The notes below the pieces were generated by a model, which saw nothing but the letters and a program-made list of their open reading frames with translations, searched no databases and had not been told where the DNA came from. DNA of 64,000 nt, from assembly GCF_001545075.1 (NCBI RefSeq), contig NZ_FCOB02000005.1, forward strand, positions 62,001 through 126,000, in the 5' to 3' direction. Within the stretch, counting starts at the first letter, position 1. Each line of letters starts with the position of its first letter. This DNA comes from Caballeronia ptereochthonis (GTDB lineage Bacteria; Pseudomonadota; Gammaproteobacteria; Burkholderiales; Burkholderiaceae). Positions 24,330 through 32,509 of this stretch are shown here, one piece after another. Position numbers and translations under genes: made by a program.

Positions 24330-25268
24330 TCAGGCGTGATGAGTCAGCGAGCGCAGGCGTTTGACCGCGGCGCGCGATTCGCCGCGCCGTTCCTTGTCCA
24401 GCCAGCGCACCGCCTCGCCGATCGCGTGCTTGTCGGCGAGCGCCGGAGCGACGCGGCGCACGACGGCCTCGCTCGCGAGCACGTCGTTGAGCTTGCCGAG
24501 CGCGGCTTGCGCGGCGCTCAGATGCGCCATCGTGTGCCGATGCCCGCGTTCGAGCACCGGCGCGAAGAGTTCGAGCAGGCATTGCAGTTTGGTCGCCGCC
24601 TCCTCGATGCTGCGCAGCGTCTTGGCATCCACTCGCTTCATCCTGGCCGCGCGAAGTTCTCGCTTGCTGAGCAGGTCGTCGGCGAGCGAGACGCGCTGGC
24701 GTGCGAACGCTTCCAGCGTGCGATCCCCGCCGCGCGTCTCGAGGCATCGGCGCGCATCGGCGAGTGCGCGGCGCAGGAGCACGTCGACGTGCGCCTTGCG
24801 GATCGTCACGCAGATGGCCACCGACGCCTCGCGCCGCTCCTGTCGCAGCGTGCGCACGACGGGCCCCAGACGCGCGCAGTCCTTGCGCGCACGGTCGAGC
24901 AGATCGCACGCGGCATCGATTTCGTACGACTCGCCCGCGATATCCGCGAGACGTTTGAAGCGCTTGCGCACGACGCGCGCCTCCTTCTCGTCGAGCAGTG
25001 GCTCGAACGCCCACCACAGGGCGCGCAGGCGCCGCAAGGTCGAGCGCAGGCGATCGAGCAATTCGGCGTCGGCGCGCTCGGCCATCTGCTCGGTCTGCAG
25101 GAACGCTTCGGCCGCGAGCGGCGCCGTCAGCATGACGAAAGCATCGGCGACGGGTTGATCGCGCAGCGAGAAGGGATCGGGGACGCGGATGCGCGTCGCG
25201 GCGGATTGAGGATCGAGCGAAGTGCTGAGGCTCTTTCGTGCGGGCGCGGGGTCGAAATTTGATGTCAT
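24330..25268 (-). CDS. CHAD domain protein
   Basis: A 312-residue, all-helical protein with the CHAD pattern: a histidine/arginine/lysine-rich set of helices such as STLRRLRALWWAFEPLLDEKEARVVRKRFKRL and a second repeat with MKRVDAKTLRSIEEAATKLQCLL. CHAD domains bind polyphosphate and are often found near phosphate or polyphosphate genes. The start at the ATG of 25266-25268 gives the usual length; an upstream extension is unlikely. A possible phosphate-permease remnant lies beyond its start. Confidence 0.8.
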   Translation of the reverse strand: MTSNFDPAPARKSLSTSLDPQSAATRIRVPDPFSLRDQPVADAFVMLTAPLAAEAFLQTEQMAERADAELLDRLRSTLRRLRALWWAFEPLLDEKEARVVRKRFKRLADIAGESYEIDAACDLLDRARKDCARLGPVVRTLRQERREASVAICVTIRKAHVDVLLRRALADARRCLETRGGDRTLEAFARQRVSLADDLLSKRELRAARMKRVDAKTLRSIEEAATKLQCLLELFAPVLERGHRHTMAHLSAAQAALGKLNDVLASEAVVRRVAPALADKHAIGEAVRWLDKERRGESRAAVKRLRSLTHHA

Positions 25269-25709
25269 CGTCTCGGTGTGCACTTGTATCGCAGGACTTT
25301 TTGTTCTATTTGCGTTTCTCGTCATGCGCCGGCGGTCCCCGCCGATGGTCCAATGGGTGCTGGCCGAAACCATAGGCACGCAGAATGTCATCCATATGAC
25401 AACGCCGGGAATTTCCGGTGAAAGCGTGCTCGCGCCCGCGGCAGCATGTCTGCTGCGCGTCGTGGAAGTGTCACGCGAACCTTGCGATGCGGTCCTTCGG
25501 CTTGCCCTCGTCGCGCTCGCATGCGCTGATCGGCTCGATCATCGCTGGTGGTTCGATGAATCAGTTGATGCGCGGCCCGCGCTTTACGAGGAGGCGAAGA
25601 AGAACCGTCCGCGGGCAGCGCGCGACGGCCGAGCTTGACGCTGCCCGCGTCGATCGCGCTGGCCGCCGCTTTTTACCGGCTCTTCAGTACATCTCTGAGC
25701 GCATGACGC
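25269..25709. other. Interval between the CHAD and histone-like genes
   Basis: No intact gene. A plus-strand remnant described separately (25480-25580) is the only recognisable content. Confidence 0.5.
25480..25580 (+). pseudogene. Possible remnant of a PiT-type phosphate permease
   Basis: One plus-strand frame reads FGLPSSRSHALIGSIIAGG followed by SMNQLM, which resembles the conserved S-S-x-S-H-A-L-I-G membrane motif of PiT inorganic phosphate transporters. Upstream and downstream sequence in the same frame does not look like a transporter, so only a fragment would remain. Its position beside a CHAD gene makes a phosphate link reasonable. This rests on one short motif. Confidence 0.35.
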
Positions 25710-26195
25710 TCAGGCGTTCGCCGGGCGGCCGGTCTTGACCGTTTCCAGCGCCTTGATCGCGGCGATGAGGCGCTTGTCCGGCGCGGCGTCGAGCAGCGAG
25801 AGCGCGGCGCGCAGCAGTTCGCTCTTCTTGACGCGCACGCCGTTGTTCAGGCACTTCTGCTTGAGCGTGGCGATCTTCGCGTAGTCCGATTTGGGCATCG
25901 TGAAGCTGTCGCGCACGACTTTCTCCTTCTTCACGCGCTTGGTTTTTGCGTCGGGCTTCGCCGGGCTCTTGACAGCATCCTTTGCAGCGGTGGCTTCGAC
26001 CGCGGGCGCCTTCGCGGCCGGCGCCTTCGCCGTGGCCGACGCCTTCGCCTTGGTCTTGGGCGTGGCGGCTGCCTTCGCTTCCGTCTTTCTGCTGGCCTTG
26101 CCCTCGACCTTCGCGGGCGCCTGGGCCTTGTCGTCGGCGCCCTTGGGGAAGTGGAACGCCTTCTTGGTCGGCGCCTTGACTTGCGGTGTGTTCAT
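25710..26195 (-). CDS. Histone H1-like basic protein with C-terminal DNA-binding-like domain
   Basis: The 161-residue protein has two parts. Residues about 8-98 are a low-complexity Lys/Ala/Pro-rich tail (KAKASATAKAPAAKAPAVEA and similar) of the histone H1 type. Residues about 99-161 form a compact domain, SFTMPKSDYAKIATLKQKCL and KKSELLRAALSLLDAA, that resembles a ribbon-helix-helix-like or small helical DNA-binding fold. A GGAGAG ribosome site precedes the ATG. Nucleoid association is a reasonable inference. The domain pairing is seen in beta-proteobacterial hypothetical proteins; I do not know a named family. Confidence 0.75.
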   Translation of the reverse strand: MNTPQVKAPTKKAFHFPKGADDKAQAPAKVEGKASRKTEAKAAATPKTKAKASATAKAPAAKAPAVEATAAKDAVKSPAKPDAKTKRVKKEKVVRDSFTMPKSDYAKIATLKQKCLNNGVRVKKSELLRAALSLLDAAPDKRLIAAIKALETVKTGRPANA

Positions 26196-26386
26196 CCGTT
26201 CTCTCCTCGTCGTGTGAAGAAAACAGTATATACGGTTTATGCCACCGCAGACCGCGCGGACGCGCCGGCGCATTTCGTGAACGCACACGGGAAAGCGTTG
26301 TCCGTCAACGGGATAGGCGCGCGCTTCGCAGGTTATCTCCACGCTTGTCCACCGAAACTGTGGACAAGCGCTTGTTGCGGGCCGCG

Positions 26387-27874
26387 CTACCTGCCGTGAC
26401 CGTGGCCGTCGTGGTCGTGATCATCGTGATCGTCACGGTCGATGCGGCAGACCTTGTCGTCGCGGCCATGCGTGCCGGGCAGGCGTTGCGCGACATAGCC
26501 CGGCAGATCCGCCGGATCGACGGCGAACACGAAGAACTGATTCGGATTGTCGATGCCGTTCGGATGATTCGTGTCCGTCACGGTGCCGATGAAGTCGTTG
26601 TCGTTCGCGATGAACAGCGTGTGCTTGAGCACGCCGCCGACGCGCACGTCCGGTCCGAACGCGAGGCTTTCGAGCTTCGCGGGAATCTCGGTCGACGCGA
26701 TGCCATGCGCATTCAACACGCCGACGACATCGAGGAAAAGCGTCTTCGGCAGCGCATAGGGCGCGAGGCCGCTCTCGCCGCTCGTCTGGCTCACGTCCTG
26801 CGCGCCCGAGGTATCGACGTGATACACGCGCTTGATCCTGGCCGTCGAGTCGTCGCCGAGTCCTTTGCCGTCGCGCTCGTCGAGCAGCAGCTCGTGATCG
26901 TTCACGGCGACGATATCGCTGATCGTCGGATAGTTGGGCTTGTCGGCCGTGCCCATGTTCGTGAGCGGATAGGCGTACTGCGTCGTCTTGCCGGTGCGCA
27001 AGTCGATGCGCAGGATGCGCGTGTACGCGCCATTCGTGCCGCCGTCCTGCAGGAGCGGGCTCTGCATCACGCCGAAGAGCGCGTCGCCGTCCGGCGAGAT
27101 CGCGAGACCTTCCATGCCCTTGTTCGCGACGCGGCCCGACGTGTTTTCGCTGATTTCGTCGTTGCCGATCGGGGAAAGCGTCGTCACCGCGAACGGCGCC
27201 GGTACGCGATATACCGCCATGCGCTCGCCCGTGCGGCGATCGAAGCGATAGATGTAGGGACCGTACTCGTCGGAGATGAAGACGCTCGCGCCGTCGCGCG
27301 CCACGCGGATGCTCTCCGGATCGAGGCGCGCATCGCGCGGATAGGTGGAAGGCTGCGTCGGCGTGAAGTTGTCCGAACGGCCGGTGAAGTAGTGCGTATG
27401 GTTCGCCGCGTTGAGCGCGGGCGCGCCGTTGCCAACGCCCGCCGCCGCGCCGTCGCCGTAGACGAGCGGCTCGCGCGTATGGAGCAGGGTCGTGTCGACG
27501 AGCTTTGGATCGAGCGTGTACGGCAGCGCGCCGCCCTTGCCGCCGGATTCGAGACGCAGGATCAGCGTCTGGAAGCGGTTGATGTACGACGCGGTGTCGT
27601 CGATGGCCTTGTTGTACGAGATTGCGTTCGGGCCGCGGTCGGGCACGGCGAGGAACGTGTCGCAACCGGCGTAGGCTAGGCCCGAGCCGAGGCCCCCGAG
27701 CAGGTTGCCCGGCGCGCCGTTTTCGAGCGGCGCGGCCGTCGCCTTCGAGCGGTCGACGGCGTTGCCGCTCAACTTGCCGATGGCGATGAGATCGACACCC
27801 GCCCATGCGGACGAGCACGCGACGGTTAGCGCGGACAATACCAGCGACAAGGCACATGCACGAGCTCGAACCAT
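26387..27874 (-). CDS. Exported esterase-like/phytase-like beta-propeller protein
   Basis: A 495-residue secreted protein with a signal peptide (ends near SSAWA) and an esterase-like activity of phytase domain: GGLGSGLAYAGCDTFLAVPDRG, DPESIRVARDGASVFISDEYGP, NKGMEGLAISPDGDALFG and TDTNHPNGIDNPNQFFVF. Members are predicted to be phosphoesterases, often calcium dependent. The C-terminal tail (CRIDRDDHDDHDHDGHGHGR) is unusually rich in His and Asp and could bind divalent metal. It stands alone with no clear operon partner. Confidence 0.85.
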   Translation of the reverse strand: MVRARACALSLVLSALTVACSSAWAGVDLIAIGKLSGNAVDRSKATAAPLENGAPGNLLGGLGSGLAYAGCDTFLAVPDRGPNAISYNKAIDDTASYINRFQTLILRLESGGKGGALPYTLDPKLVDTTLLHTREPLVYGDGAAAGVGNGAPALNAANHTHYFTGRSDNFTPTQPSTYPRDARLDPESIRVARDGASVFISDEYGPYIYRFDRRTGERMAVYRVPAPFAVTTLSPIGNDEISENTSGRVANKGMEGLAISPDGDALFGVMQSPLLQDGGTNGAYTRILRIDLRTGKTTQYAYPLTNMGTADKPNYPTISDIVAVNDHELLLDERDGKGLGDDSTARIKRVYHVDTSGAQDVSQTSGESGLAPYALPKTLFLDVVGVLNAHGIASTEIPAKLESLAFGPDVRVGGVLKHTLFIANDNDFIGTVTDTNHPNGIDNPNQFFVFAVDPADLPGYVAQRLPGTHGRDDKVCRIDRDDHDDHDHDGHGHGR

Positions 27875-28278
27875 GAACGTCTCCTATCGATTGATGAAAC
27901 GAGATGAAGCCCGGCGGCCCGGTTCATGCGGATACGTGGCGCGGGCCGCGAAGCGGTTGAAAACGCAGTCGACGCCCGAGTCGGAAGCACTGCAGATAGT
28001 TCGTTTGATCGCGGAAGGTGAAGCGCGTCGGCGGCTGGGTGGTCGCCATGAGAGGCGATGCGAGGGAAGGAGAAGGCGACTGCGGCGCGCTTCGCGATGG
28101 GATGCCTGCGATGCTGCCGCTCGAGTTTCATTACGCTTCCCGTCCGCTTCGAATTGTCCCGCGCATTATTACGAACGACGGGTGACGTTTGTATGACTTG
28201 GGAAACGACCCTTACGTGTGGGCGATGGCTATCGCTTTGTCCTTGCTGATTGTCACAAACTGTCACGAACGCTAGAAA
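27875..28278. other. Intergenic stretch upstream of the phytase-like gene
   Basis: No gene is supported. A tandem 10-base repeat, tgtcacaaac-tgtcacgaac, lies near 28252-28271. It may be a regulatory site but does not match a standard 11-base Pho box spacing. Confidence 0.4.
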
Positions 28279-28305
28279 GAAACGCCGGCGTGCAGCCGGC
28301 GTTTC
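28279..28305. terminator. Hairpin terminator after the small secreted Gln/Ser-rich gene
   Basis: A perfect 11-bp stem gaaacgccggc/gccggcgtttc with a 5-base loop; on the minus strand it is followed by TTTCT. It lies 33 bases after the stop of the minus-strand gene at 28339. Confidence 0.75.
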
Positions 28306-28338
28306 ATAAGAGCGCGCCCGGCACGCGCCCGCTGAGGG

Positions 28339-28623
28339 TTACTGCTTGATCGTCCCGGTCGATTGCGAGTTCTGCGGCGTGCCCTGCGACGGGCTGGGCG
28401 ACATCCCCTGCTCCCGTTGCTGCATGAGCGTGCCGCTGCTCGACGAACCGGACTGCACGCCGCCCTGTGAAGAGTCGCCCGCTCGCGGAGCCGGCACCGT
28501 GTCGTTCCGGCCCGGCTGCATTTGCTGCTGGCGCTGCATCAGTTGATCGCGCGACATTTCCTGACCGAATGCTGCGGTACTGGCGATCGCGACGAGCGCG
28601 CCAATGACTATCGTGGCTCTCAT
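28339..28623 (-). CDS. Small secreted Gln/Ser-rich protein
   Basis: A 94-residue protein with a signal peptide (MRATIVIGALVAIASTAAFG) and a mature part of low complexity, rich in Gln, Ser, Gly and Met (QLMQRQQQMQPGRND and GTLMQQREQGMSPSPSQG). An AAGGAG ribosome site precedes the ATG, and a terminator follows. Probably a periplasmic or surface disordered protein; no function is recognisable. Confidence 0.7.
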   Translation of the reverse strand: MRATIVIGALVAIASTAAFGQEMSRDQLMQRQQQMQPGRNDTVPAPRAGDSSQGGVQSGSSSSGTLMQQREQGMSPSPSQGTPQNSQSTGTIKQ

Positions 28624-28863
28624 ATCCGTCTCCTTGAATCCGGCGCAAGAAGCGCCGCTTGCAGCGTGGTTAGCATCGAACGTGCCGCGCCTGCAGGTGA
28701 TTAGGACACGCCTTATTTATGTCTTAAATGGCTCTTAATGCCCGGAATGCGTATACCATTTCGGCTGCCGATCAACGTCGGCCGGTACGTTGCGGTTAGC
28801 GATCCGGATCAAATCGAATCGCTTGAAATCAGCAATAAACGGTTGAAGACTACGGAGTATTGC

Positions 28864-29433
28864 ATGTCGATCACATTGCACGAATTACTGGAATGGCGCG
28901 ATCGCTTGTCCGAAGATTCGGGAGAAGACGCGGACATGGTGCGTATGTTGATTGCGCGCCGCGAAGCAGAATTGCGCACGCATATCGCCAGTCTGGTCGC
29001 GCTGGTCAGCGAGCGAGAAAATTGGAAACTGAAACGATGCGCTATGGTTGCACGGCGTGTCGAACAAGCTTCGATCGTGCATCTCGAAGCAATTCACGAC
29101 TATTTTCGCGACCGCAGCGAAGGACGTGCGCATTGCGAAACGCCGGATATGCTTGCCGACTTCCTTGCGGGCTCAGCGGCCTCGGACGGCGGGCAGGTTG
29201 AGGAAAGCGTCCAGGACGTGAAGATAACGGCGGGTGAGCGTTCCCCACTCATCACCGATCTCCACGGCCGAATGCAGACACTGGAATCGCGTGTGGCCAA
29301 TGCACCAGGCCTGTCATGCGGCGTTCAGGGAATCAGGATCATGCGCATGGTCGCATTGATGTCGAAAGCGCGTTTCGCAGAAATCGCGAAAATGCGCGTG
29401 AGCGGCATGCAGGCGATTTATCGGCACGCGTGA
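28864..29433 (+). CDS. Hypothetical protein, 189 residues
   Basis: Starts at the ATG 28864 with GGAG about 10 bases upstream. The product is charged and helical, beginning MSITLHELLEWRDRLSEDSG, with a long central helix region and a C-terminal ALMSKARFAEIAKMRVSGM. No signal peptide or membrane helix is seen. No known family is recognised. An in-frame ATG 42 codons upstream exists but has no ribosome site. Confidence 0.55.
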   Translation: MSITLHELLEWRDRLSEDSGEDADMVRMLIARREAELRTHIASLVALVSERENWKLKRCAMVARRVEQASIVHLEAIHDYFRDRSEGRAHCETPDMLADFLAGSAASDGGQVEESVQDVKITAGERSPLITDLHGRMQTLESRVANAPGLSCGVQGIRIMRMVALMSKARFAEIAKMRVSGMQAIYRHA

Positions 29434-29511
29434 ATCCCGGCATTCGATTATTTCAGCCGGCGTGATTCGTCGGGAATTGCGTAATTTTGGGTAAATGCTT
29501 CCGGACTTCGA

Positions 29512-29539
29512 TTGCAAGACGGAACGCCTCGCCTATACT
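29512..29539 (+). promoter_or_regulatory. Candidate sigma-70 promoter ahead of the DUF2968 gene
   Basis: TTGCAA at 29512-29517 and TATACT at 29534-29539 are separated by 16 bases. Transcription would begin near 29546 and would include the inverted repeat at 29615-29648 in its leader. Confidence 0.45.
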
Positions 29540-29614
29540 GGATTTGACAGGTTATTCGTTTGGCAACGCGCTATTAACGTTCGTCATGCAGAATAATCGA
29601 TGTCTGCATTCAGA

Positions 29615-29648
29615 AGATTCGAACGGTGATAACTGTCCGTTCGAATCT
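29615..29648 (+). repeat. Perfect 12-bp inverted repeat in the DUF2968 leader
   Basis: The arm agattcgaacgg is repeated inverted as ccgttcgaatct with a 10-base spacer, about 60 bases before the start codon. It can form a hairpin in the leader RNA or serve as a protein binding site. No T tract follows. Confidence 0.6.
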
Positions 29649-29708
29649 GGCCAACTCAAATGCATGACGGCTGGTCCGCGAACAGTGTCCGGACAGGGAG
29701 AGTCGCCC

Positions 29709-30446
29709 GTGAAAAGCCTGCTGAGCCGAAGAGGAACCCTGCTCGATACTGCGCCGTCGTTCCTCATGCAGCAAAAAGCGCATAGTGCGATCACGTTCGC
29801 CGCGTCCGAAAGCGACGCGGAAGACGAGCCTTCGGAAGAAGAAATCGGGAAAGTCCAGCCTGTCACGCGGATAACGCCGCTGAGGCCGGCGGCCGCGTCG
29901 TCGATACGGCCGGGCACGCAGGCGCTGCAAGCCGCGCAGATCGCCGAAGTGGAATGGCTCGTTCAACAGTCCGCGCTGGCCACGTTCCGCGCCTTCCAAA
30001 GCTTTGCGTTTTCCGCGAGCTTGTTGTTCCATCCGCGCGAGTTGATCTATTACGCGGTGCTGAACCACGAAGGCGCGGTCTGGCGCGTGCTGAAGGCGGG
30101 CGACATCGATGCGGCCGAGCCGGCATTTCGCCACTTCGTCGAGCAGGCGATGCGCCTCGCCGATGCCGAGATGCGGCGCGTGCATCTCGAAGCGCAGAAC
30201 GAACAGTTCGCGCGTCTCATCGCCGATTCGGAAGCGCAGATCGAGCGTGTGCGGGTCGATCTCCAGCGAGGCAGCGCCCAGGATCAGGAAGTCGCATTGA
30301 AGCAGCAGGAAGTCCGCAAGGAACTGGCGCAACTCGAAGGGCGCCGCGTCGCCGCGCAGGTTCAGTTGAACAAGTTGCAGCGCCAGCTTCGTCAGTTGGA
30401 CGCGACTGCCAACGACAACGTGCCGCACTTGCCGTCCGCACGATGA
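29709..30446 (+). CDS. DUF2968 family protein
   Basis: The 245-residue product (GTG start with an AGGGAGA ribosome site) contains the DUF2968 core: ATFRAFQSFAFSASLLFHPR, LIYYAVLNHEGAVWRVLKAG, then a long coiled coil (MRLADAEMRRVHLEAQNEQF and VALKQQEVRKELAQLEGRRV). DUF2968 is largely confined to Burkholderiales and has no known function. An in-frame ATG 15 codons earlier is a second possible start. No clear signal peptide is visible from the GTG, although many family members are thought to be exported. Confidence 0.72.
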   Translation: MKSLLSRRGTLLDTAPSFLMQQKAHSAITFAASESDAEDEPSEEEIGKVQPVTRITPLRPAAASSIRPGTQALQAAQIAEVEWLVQQSALATFRAFQSFAFSASLLFHPRELIYYAVLNHEGAVWRVLKAGDIDAAEPAFRHFVEQAMRLADAEMRRVHLEAQNEQFARLIADSEAQIERVRVDLQRGSAQDQEVALKQQEVRKELAQLEGRRVAAQVQLNKLQRQLRQLDATANDNVPHLPSAR

Positions 30447-30512
30447 GCGCCCGGAGACGTATTAGTACGAGGTAACCGCGCGCGCATCGCGTAAAATGCG
30501 TCGCTCGGGCAG

Positions 30513-30737
30513 CTAGTCGATTCTTTCGGCATACTGTGCGCCGAATCTCGATATATACGTGCTGAGTCCGCGCCCCGCACGGGCGAGCCGTTTCATCTCC
30601 TCGACGTGCGCGCGGCCGGGTACGCGATAGTCATACAAATAGGTCGCGCCGTTGACGAAGCGCACCTTGATGGCGTGTCTCAGGATGTCGAATGCTTCGA
30701 CACCCGAATTGCCGGCGAGATTCCGATAGTGTTGCAT
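30513..30737 (-). CDS. KTSC domain protein
   Basis: The 74-residue protein reads as a KTSC domain: NSGVEAFDILRHAIKVRFVNG, then the aromatic YLYDYRVPG and LSTYISRF. KTSC domains are small modules found alone or next to lysyl-tRNA synthetase-like and phage proteins; their function is unresolved. The start at 30735-30737 gives the normal length, although no good ribosome site is seen and a longer form is possible. Confidence 0.65.
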   Translation of the reverse strand: MQHYRNLAGNSGVEAFDILRHAIKVRFVNGATYLYDYRVPGRAHVEEMKRLARAGRGLSTYISRFGAQYAERID

Positions 30738-30822
30738 CGTGTCATCAGGCGCGGGCGAGCGCAAACGATTGCGCCATCTGCGCAGGCCTAAAGTTTCGTC
30801 GACCGGGACCGTTAAAGGTGTC

Positions 30823-31065
30823 ATGGATAAAGATCAATTACCGTTCCTCGATTCGGACGATCCCCACTTCCAGCACGCGCGTGCGCTGAGCCTTTCGGTG
30901 GGCGCGATTCGCCGGGCACAGGGCAAGTGCAATCCGAACGACTTCCCGGTCGGCTCCCTCGAGTGGCACTTCGCCATCGAGGACTTCGCAGGCGACGTCC
31001 TGCGCGCGCTGATGGGCGAGACCGAAGGCGTCGACATTCAGGTCGGCGAGCGTCCGCTCGACTGA
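30823..31065 (+). CDS. Hypothetical protein, 80 residues
   Basis: A short soluble acidic protein starting MDKDQLPFLDSDDPHF with a weak AAAGG ribosome site. It is compact with one cysteine and several Trp/Phe residues (SLEWHFAIEDFAGDVL). No family is recognised. It is divergent from the KTSC gene. Confidence 0.5.
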   Translation: MDKDQLPFLDSDDPHFQHARALSLSVGAIRRAQGKCNPNDFPVGSLEWHFAIEDFAGDVLRALMGETEGVDIQVGERPLD

Positions 31066-31125
31066 CCGCGCGGGCGCCTCGCCGCCCGTCCTGGCCGCCG
31101 GTTTCCCGGCGGCGCATTCCCTCAT

Positions 31126-31632
31126 TCATAGCTTGACGCCGCCCGCTTCGGGCGCATCCGCGCCTTCGGGCGGGATTGCGCCGGTCGGGCTGACATCGCT
31201 CGCGCGATCGTTCGACCAGTAAGGCTCGCGTCCGTAGTGCTGATGCACCGTGCTTGCCCAGACCCGATCGGCCATCGAGGGCCACGCGTCCTTGTCGAAC
31301 CCGGGCGAGTTGCGGACCTGCTCGGCCGTGGCATCGATGCGGAAGCAACGGTTGTCGGTATCGAGCGTGAGCGCGCTCCACGGCACGGCGAGCAACTTGT
31401 TGCCGATGCCGAGAAAGCCGCCGCTCGACAGCACCGCATACGCGATGCGCCCGCTGCTGACGTCGAGCATGATCTCCTTGAGCGAGCCGACGTCGTGCCC
31501 GTCGGTGCTGATCACCGAATTGCCGTCGAGCGTGCTCGCGGCCATGACATCGGGTCCCGGGCCCGCAGCCGTCGCCGCGCCTTTGCCGACGATCTTCGCG
31601 CCGCCGGAAGATGACTCCATCGATTGACTCAT
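31126..31632 (-). CDS. PRC-barrel domain protein
   Basis: A 168-residue protein with a PRC-barrel: VMAASTLDGNSVISTDGHDV, GSLKEIMLDVSSGRIAYAVL and NKLLAVPWSALTLD. Such stand-alone PRC proteins in Burkholderiales are often linked to stress or membrane association. AAGGAG precedes the ATG at 31630-31632. The tail ends in VHQHYGREPYW and a disordered acidic stretch. Confidence 0.82.
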   Translation of the reverse strand: MSQSMESSSGGAKIVGKGAATAAGPGPDVMAASTLDGNSVISTDGHDVGSLKEIMLDVSSGRIAYAVLSSGGFLGIGNKLLAVPWSALTLDTDNRCFRIDATAEQVRNSPGFDKDAWPSMADRVWASTVHQHYGREPYWSNDRASDVSPTGAIPPEGADAPEAGGVKL

Positions 31633-31789
31633 GATCTGCTCCTTGCCTGGTTTGCCGGTTGAACGTGATGTCTTCCTGTCAACACGTTTCATGTGACATT
31701 CAGCAACGCACGTACCCATGCGGCGCGCGGGGCATCGAGCGGCCTCGGGCGTCTGCTAAGCTCGGGCTTCGTTCATTTCCCCCCTGCAT

Positions 31790-32470
31790 ATGATCGATTT
31801 CGAGGAACTGCTCGCCGTCGCGTACAAGAAAGAGCGCATGCAAAGCCGCAGGCTGGCCAGAGGCGCGGCGATATCCGAACACGCGGCGCTCCTCAGAACA
31901 CTGGAAAAGTCGGCGGGCGTGCTGTCCTTGCGGGCTTTCATCGATGCGCGGCGGGCCGCGCAACTCAAAGATGCCGATGCGCAGCGTTCGCGCGAGATAC
32001 GGCGCGCCGAGCGTACGCGCGAGGTGAAGCGACGCAAGGCGCAGCGGGAGGCGGGCGGATGGCGCGGCTGGTTCGACGGCTCGGCGCTGCCGAATCCCGG
32101 GCGGCTCGGCATCGGCGGCGTGCTGGTCGGTCCTCGTGGCGAGACGGTCGAGATCAGCGTCGTCGCGGGCTGCGGCGACAGCAGCATGGCCGAATATCTC
32201 GCGCTCATCGCCGTGCTCGAAGCGGCGTTACGCGAGAAGGCCCGCGATGTCGTGATCCATGGCGACAGCCGCGTCGTGATCGACGATCTGAGCGCGCCGG
32301 CAGGCATGGGCATCCGCGCGCTCGCGCAACATGCGGCGCGTGCCCGCGCACTGATCGGGCAAATCGGCGACGTGCGGATCCAGTGGATTCCGCGTGCGCG
32401 CAACGCCCGCGCGGATGCGCTTTCGCGCGAGGCGCTCGGTTCGGCGCGCGCAATGGTCGCGGCAGCCTGA
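31790..32470 (+). CDS. RNase HI-like protein with N-terminal helical extension
   Basis: A 226-residue protein. Residues 90-215 form an RNase H fold with the DEDD residues in place: D96 (GWFDGSALPNPG), E135 (AEYLALIAVLEA), D159 (VIHGDSRVVIDDL) and D209 (IPRARNARADALSREAL). Such enzymes cut RNA in RNA-DNA hybrids. The first 88 residues are a charged, helical extension (RRAERTREVKRRKAQREAGG) that may bind nucleic acid; ordinary RnhA lacks it. This is not the housekeeping rnhA type by layout. Confidence 0.82.
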   Translation: MIDFEELLAVAYKKERMQSRRLARGAAISEHAALLRTLEKSAGVLSLRAFIDARRAAQLKDADAQRSREIRRAERTREVKRRKAQREAGGWRGWFDGSALPNPGRLGIGGVLVGPRGETVEISVVAGCGDSSMAEYLALIAVLEAALREKARDVVIHGDSRVVIDDLSAPAGMGIRALAQHAARARALIGQIGDVRIQWIPRARNARADALSREALGSARAMVAAA

Positions 32471-32509
32471 GAACGGCCTAAGCGTTTCTTAAGCCGCGTC
32501 GCATCAAAG

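Noticed and set aside
28252..28271. Tandem tgtcac repeats as a Pho box
   Set aside because: The repeat period is 10 bases rather than 11 and the site is about 380 bases from the phytase-like gene, so the match is not good enough.
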